Of a stretch of DNA of 9,083 nucleotides, positions 7,649-9,083 are shown one piece after another. The stretch covers positions 1 through 9,083 of the forward strand of contig CAJKNC010000065.1 of assembly GCA_905201175.1 (NCBI GenBank), written 5' to 3'. Each line of letters begins with the position of its first letter. Within the stretch, counting starts at the first letter, position 1. Source of the stretch: an uncultured Succinatimonas sp. (GTDB lineage: Bacteria > Pseudomonadota > Gammaproteobacteria > Enterobacterales > Succinivibrionaceae). The position numbers and the translations under genes were made by a program. The notes below the pieces were generated by a model. That model made no database searches, was not told the DNA's origin, and saw only the letters and a list, made by a program, of their open reading frames with translations.

Positions 7649-7665
7649 ATTATACAACGGCGTTG
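7649..7665 (-). promoter_or_regulatory. candidate -10 and adjacent palindrome upstream of mpl
   Basis: On the minus strand a perfect TATAAT (complement of 7649-7654) lies 83 bases before the mpl start. Directly upstream of it is the palindrome CAACG-G-CGTTG (7655-7665), within a short GC-richer patch in an otherwise AT-rich gap. No good -35 is present at 16-18 bases (CCAGGT is at 17), so an activator or a chance match are both possible. The rest of the 7567-7720 gap shows nothing else I can name. Confidence 0.3.
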
Positions 7666-7716
7666 ATTCGCACCTGGATCTTGCCTTAAATTAACTTTTA
7701 ACTATTCCTAATAAGA

Positions 7717-7753
7717 TATAAAAAAATAAGAGCCAATTTCTTAGCTCTTATTT
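7717..7753 (-). terminator. intrinsic terminator of apbE
   Basis: A perfect 10-bp stem, AAATAAGAGC (7724-7733) with GCTCTTATTT (7744-7753), has a 10-base loop. Read on the minus strand it is followed by a run of T's (complement of the A-run 7720-7726). It begins nine bases after the apbE stop codon. Confidence 0.88.
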
Positions 7754-7762
7754 AAAATAATT

Positions 7763-8830
7763 TTAACGTTTTAAATCACATTTTAAATATGGTTCAAAAG
7801 CTTTACTGTAACGGCCTACAGCTTTACCATCTTTGTATTCAATAGTATAAATCGGCACTTGATATTTATTTGCCCAATCTAAGGCTTTATCTGCACCTAA
7901 AACTAGCAGTCCAGTATCCAAAGCATCCGTAGTAAAGGCTGAATTTCCTAGGACCGTAACTGACATAGTCTTATGATCTACAGGTCTGCCTGTAGAAGGG
8001 TCTATGATATGTGAATAAAATTGTCCTGATTTATCATCTTTAAAATAATTTCTATAAGACCCAGCTGTAGACATGGCTAGATTGCGAGGACATACAGCAA
8101 CAAAAACATTATGGTCTGGATTAGTAGGATCTTCAATGCCGACACGCCATAACTCGCCTTTAGGATTAAATCCTCTAGAGCGACTAGCTCCTGCCACATG
8201 CACGAAAAAATCTTTTACTCCCTGCTGCATTAAAATTGAAGCAACAGAGTCAGCGCCTAGTCCTTCACCTACAGTTGACAGATCTAACCTCACATTAGGA
8301 TCTTTTTTTATCAATAAAGAACCGTTAGACGTATTGCGAACTTCATAACTATTAAGTCCTACTAATTTTTTTGCCTCTGCAATTTGCTCATCAGAAGGAC
8401 TCTCATGTTTAGCTTTATCCTTGCCAAAGCCCCAAAGATTTACTAAAGGACCAACAGAAATATCCATGGCCCCATCAATTCGCCTAGACTGATGATCGCA
8501 TTCTTGGATTATTTGTGCCAAATATTTTGAGATAGGATAAGGTTCTATAGATTTATGTTCATTAAAGAGAGCTAATTCTGCTTTAGGATCAAAGGTGGAA
8601 ATAACCTTGGAGATATCATTAAAGGTATCTTCACATAACTTTTTAAGTTCAGCTTCTCCTTTTTCATATCCTCCTGGAACTATAACTCCATAAAAGGTTC
8701 CCATAGTTTTGCCCTGAATACGAGTTACTTTAGTTTGCTGAGTAACCGCTTTTTCTTCAGAACAACCATTAAGTAAGAGTGCTGAGCTTAAACTAATGGC
8801 TATCAAGACTTTAAAAATATTTTTTTTCAT
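7763..8830 (-). CDS. apbE: FAD:protein FMN transferase, lipoprotein
   Basis: ApbE cleaves FAD and attaches FMN covalently to Thr/Ser of exported redox subunits such as NqrB/NqrC or RnfG/RnfD, on the periplasmic side. The 355-residue product has a signal MKKNIFKVLIAISL and lipobox L20-N21-G22-C23, so it should be membrane-anchored; S24 follows the Cys. Family motifs are in order: GKTMGTFY (40-47), FDP (80-82), DGAMDISVGPLVNLWGFG (119-136), LDLSTVGEGLGAD (182-194), STAGSYRNYF (254-263), SHIIDPSTGRPV (273-284) and DALDTGLLVLG (302-312), where D302 and T306 match the usual metal ligands. The flavin-site GG of the family reads AGA at 213-215. The ATG has CGGA about six bases upstream. No Nqr or Rnf gene is visible in the window; in several gammaproteobacteria apbE follows nqrF, and a terminator upstream argues against that arrangement here. 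Confidence 0.95.
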   Translation of the reverse strand: MKKNIFKVLIAISLSSALLLNGCSEEKAVTQQTKVTRIQGKTMGTFYGVIVPGGYEKGEAELKKLCEDTFNDISKVISTFDPKAELALFNEHKSIEPYPISKYLAQIIQECDHQSRRIDGAMDISVGPLVNLWGFGKDKAKHESPSDEQIAEAKKLVGLNSYEVRNTSNGSLLIKKDPNVRLDLSTVGEGLGADSVASILMQQGVKDFFVHVAGASRSRGFNPKGELWRVGIEDPTNPDHNVFVAVCPRNLAMSTAGSYRNYFKDDKSGQFYSHIIDPSTGRPVDHKTMSVTVLGNSAFTTDALDTGLLVLGADKALDWANKYQVPIYTIEYKDGKAVGRYSKAFEPYLKCDLKR

Positions 8831-8843
8831 GTAATATCCGTAA

Positions 8844-8875
8844 AGAAAAATTTTTCTAATGATAATGCATTATTT
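8844..8875. promoter_or_regulatory. two palindromes upstream of apbE, one Fur-like
   Basis: AGAAAAATTTTTCT (8844-8857) and ATAATGCATTAT (8862-8873) are both perfect palindromes, 14 and 12 bases long, within 45 bases of the apbE start. The span 8855-8875 resembles the Fur 19-mer (GATAAT, GATAAT, C, ATTATC) except for one extra G between the half-sites and changes at both ends. A further CATTATC is at 8891-8897. In DNA this AT-rich chance palindromes are common, so the site is only suggestive. Confidence 0.3.
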
Positions 8876-8920
8876 AAAATAATTAGAGGTCATTATCTAA
8901 AAAAACGATCTTAATTTTTT

Positions 8921-8953
8921 AAAAATAAAAAAATCCCCTTAAATTATTAAGGG
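8921..8953 (-). terminator. intrinsic terminator of a gene to the right
   Basis: CCCTTAA (8936-8942) pairs with TTAAGGG (8947-8953) around a four-base loop. On the minus strand the stem is followed by GA and then a T-run (complement of 8921-8933). It therefore ends a minus-strand transcript that arrives from beyond about 8960, separating it from apbE. Confidence 0.7.
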
Positions 8954-9083
8954 AAGAGCCTTGAAAATATAGTATTGAAAAATAAAAATATAAGAATATT
9001 AAGATACTATTGCAAAGCTTAAAGAACAACGCGAACATTTCATGAGCTTCTCAAAATACGCATTACCAATCCCTTTTGACATT
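8954..9083. other. edge region with an unresolved gene fragment
   Basis: On the minus strand one frame stays open from the window edge to a TAA at 8999-9001 (27 codons from an ATG at 9080-9082, with a CSRC motif near its middle). Its stop is 46 bases before the terminator stem, so it may be the tail of the gene that terminator serves. Two other minus frames end at 9040 and 9063. On the plus strand an ATG at 9042 opens a frame that runs off the edge (MSFSKYALPIPFDI). I recognise none of these, and which is real cannot be decided from this window. Confidence 0.2.

Noticed and set aside
7655..7685. tRNA T-arm-like sequence (GCGAATC on the minus strand) upstream of mpl
   Set aside because: No acceptor, D or anticodon stems can be formed around it, and the T-loop lacks the TTC.
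8969..9010. ATAGTAT / ATACTAT inverted repeat as insertion-element ends
   Set aside because: Seven bases in very AT-rich DNA, only 28 bases apart, with no transposase or target duplication.
6147..9028. Shared 11-mer CTTAAAGAACA at the prs terminator and at 9018
   Set aside because: The second copy has no matching arm and the likeness stops quickly; treated as coincidence.

Overview
The window looks like an ordinary chromosomal segment of an AT-rich gammaproteobacterium. All seven recognisable proteins align along their whole length, as far as I recall the sequences, with Escherichia coli counterparts of nearly the same size. The lolB-ispE-prs order is a classic gammaproteobacterial one, and the Asd is of the long gammaproteobacterial type. 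Low GC, lipoprotein sorting (LolB), meso-DAP recycling (Mpl) and an ApbE of the E. coli kind would suit a host-associated group such as the Succinivibrionaceae, but that placement is a guess and nothing here proves it.

Layout, left to right. Bases 1-71 are non-coding and contain a long imperfect hairpin. A minus-strand pair follows: asd (aspartate-semialdehyde dehydrogenase) and, upstream of it, an uncharacterised 158-residue single-pass membrane protein. A divergent promoter region (about 1702-1828) separates these from a plus-strand run ycaO-lolB-ispE-prs. In that run ycaO and lolB overlap, lolB and ispE overlap by one base, and prs follows after a 194-base leader that holds a perfect 7-bp inverted repeat. 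The run ends at a strong stem-loop that also serves the convergent minus-strand gene mpl. To the right lies apbE, also on the minus strand, with its own intrinsic terminator. The last 253 bases are AT-rich non-coding DNA with another minus-oriented terminator, which implies a minus-strand gene ending at or just beyond the right edge.

How the genes relate. Asd supplies the precursor of lysine and meso-DAP, and Mpl returns recycled DAP-tripeptide to peptidoglycan synthesis; the two are in separate transcription units. LolB inserts lipoproteins in the outer membrane, and ApbE is itself a predicted lipoprotein that attaches FMN to redox proteins. IspE (isoprenoid synthesis) and Prs (PRPP) are housekeeping enzymes. 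YcaO assists methylthiolation of ribosomal protein S12 in E. coli; here it sits where hemA is found next to lolB in E. coli.

I found no mobile element, CRISPR array, tRNA, rRNA or defence-like cluster, and no convincing new multi-gene system. The more interesting points are the ycaO-lolB overlap with a TTG start, the unknown membrane protein, a cysteine cluster in IspE, and several palindromes in intergenic regions.
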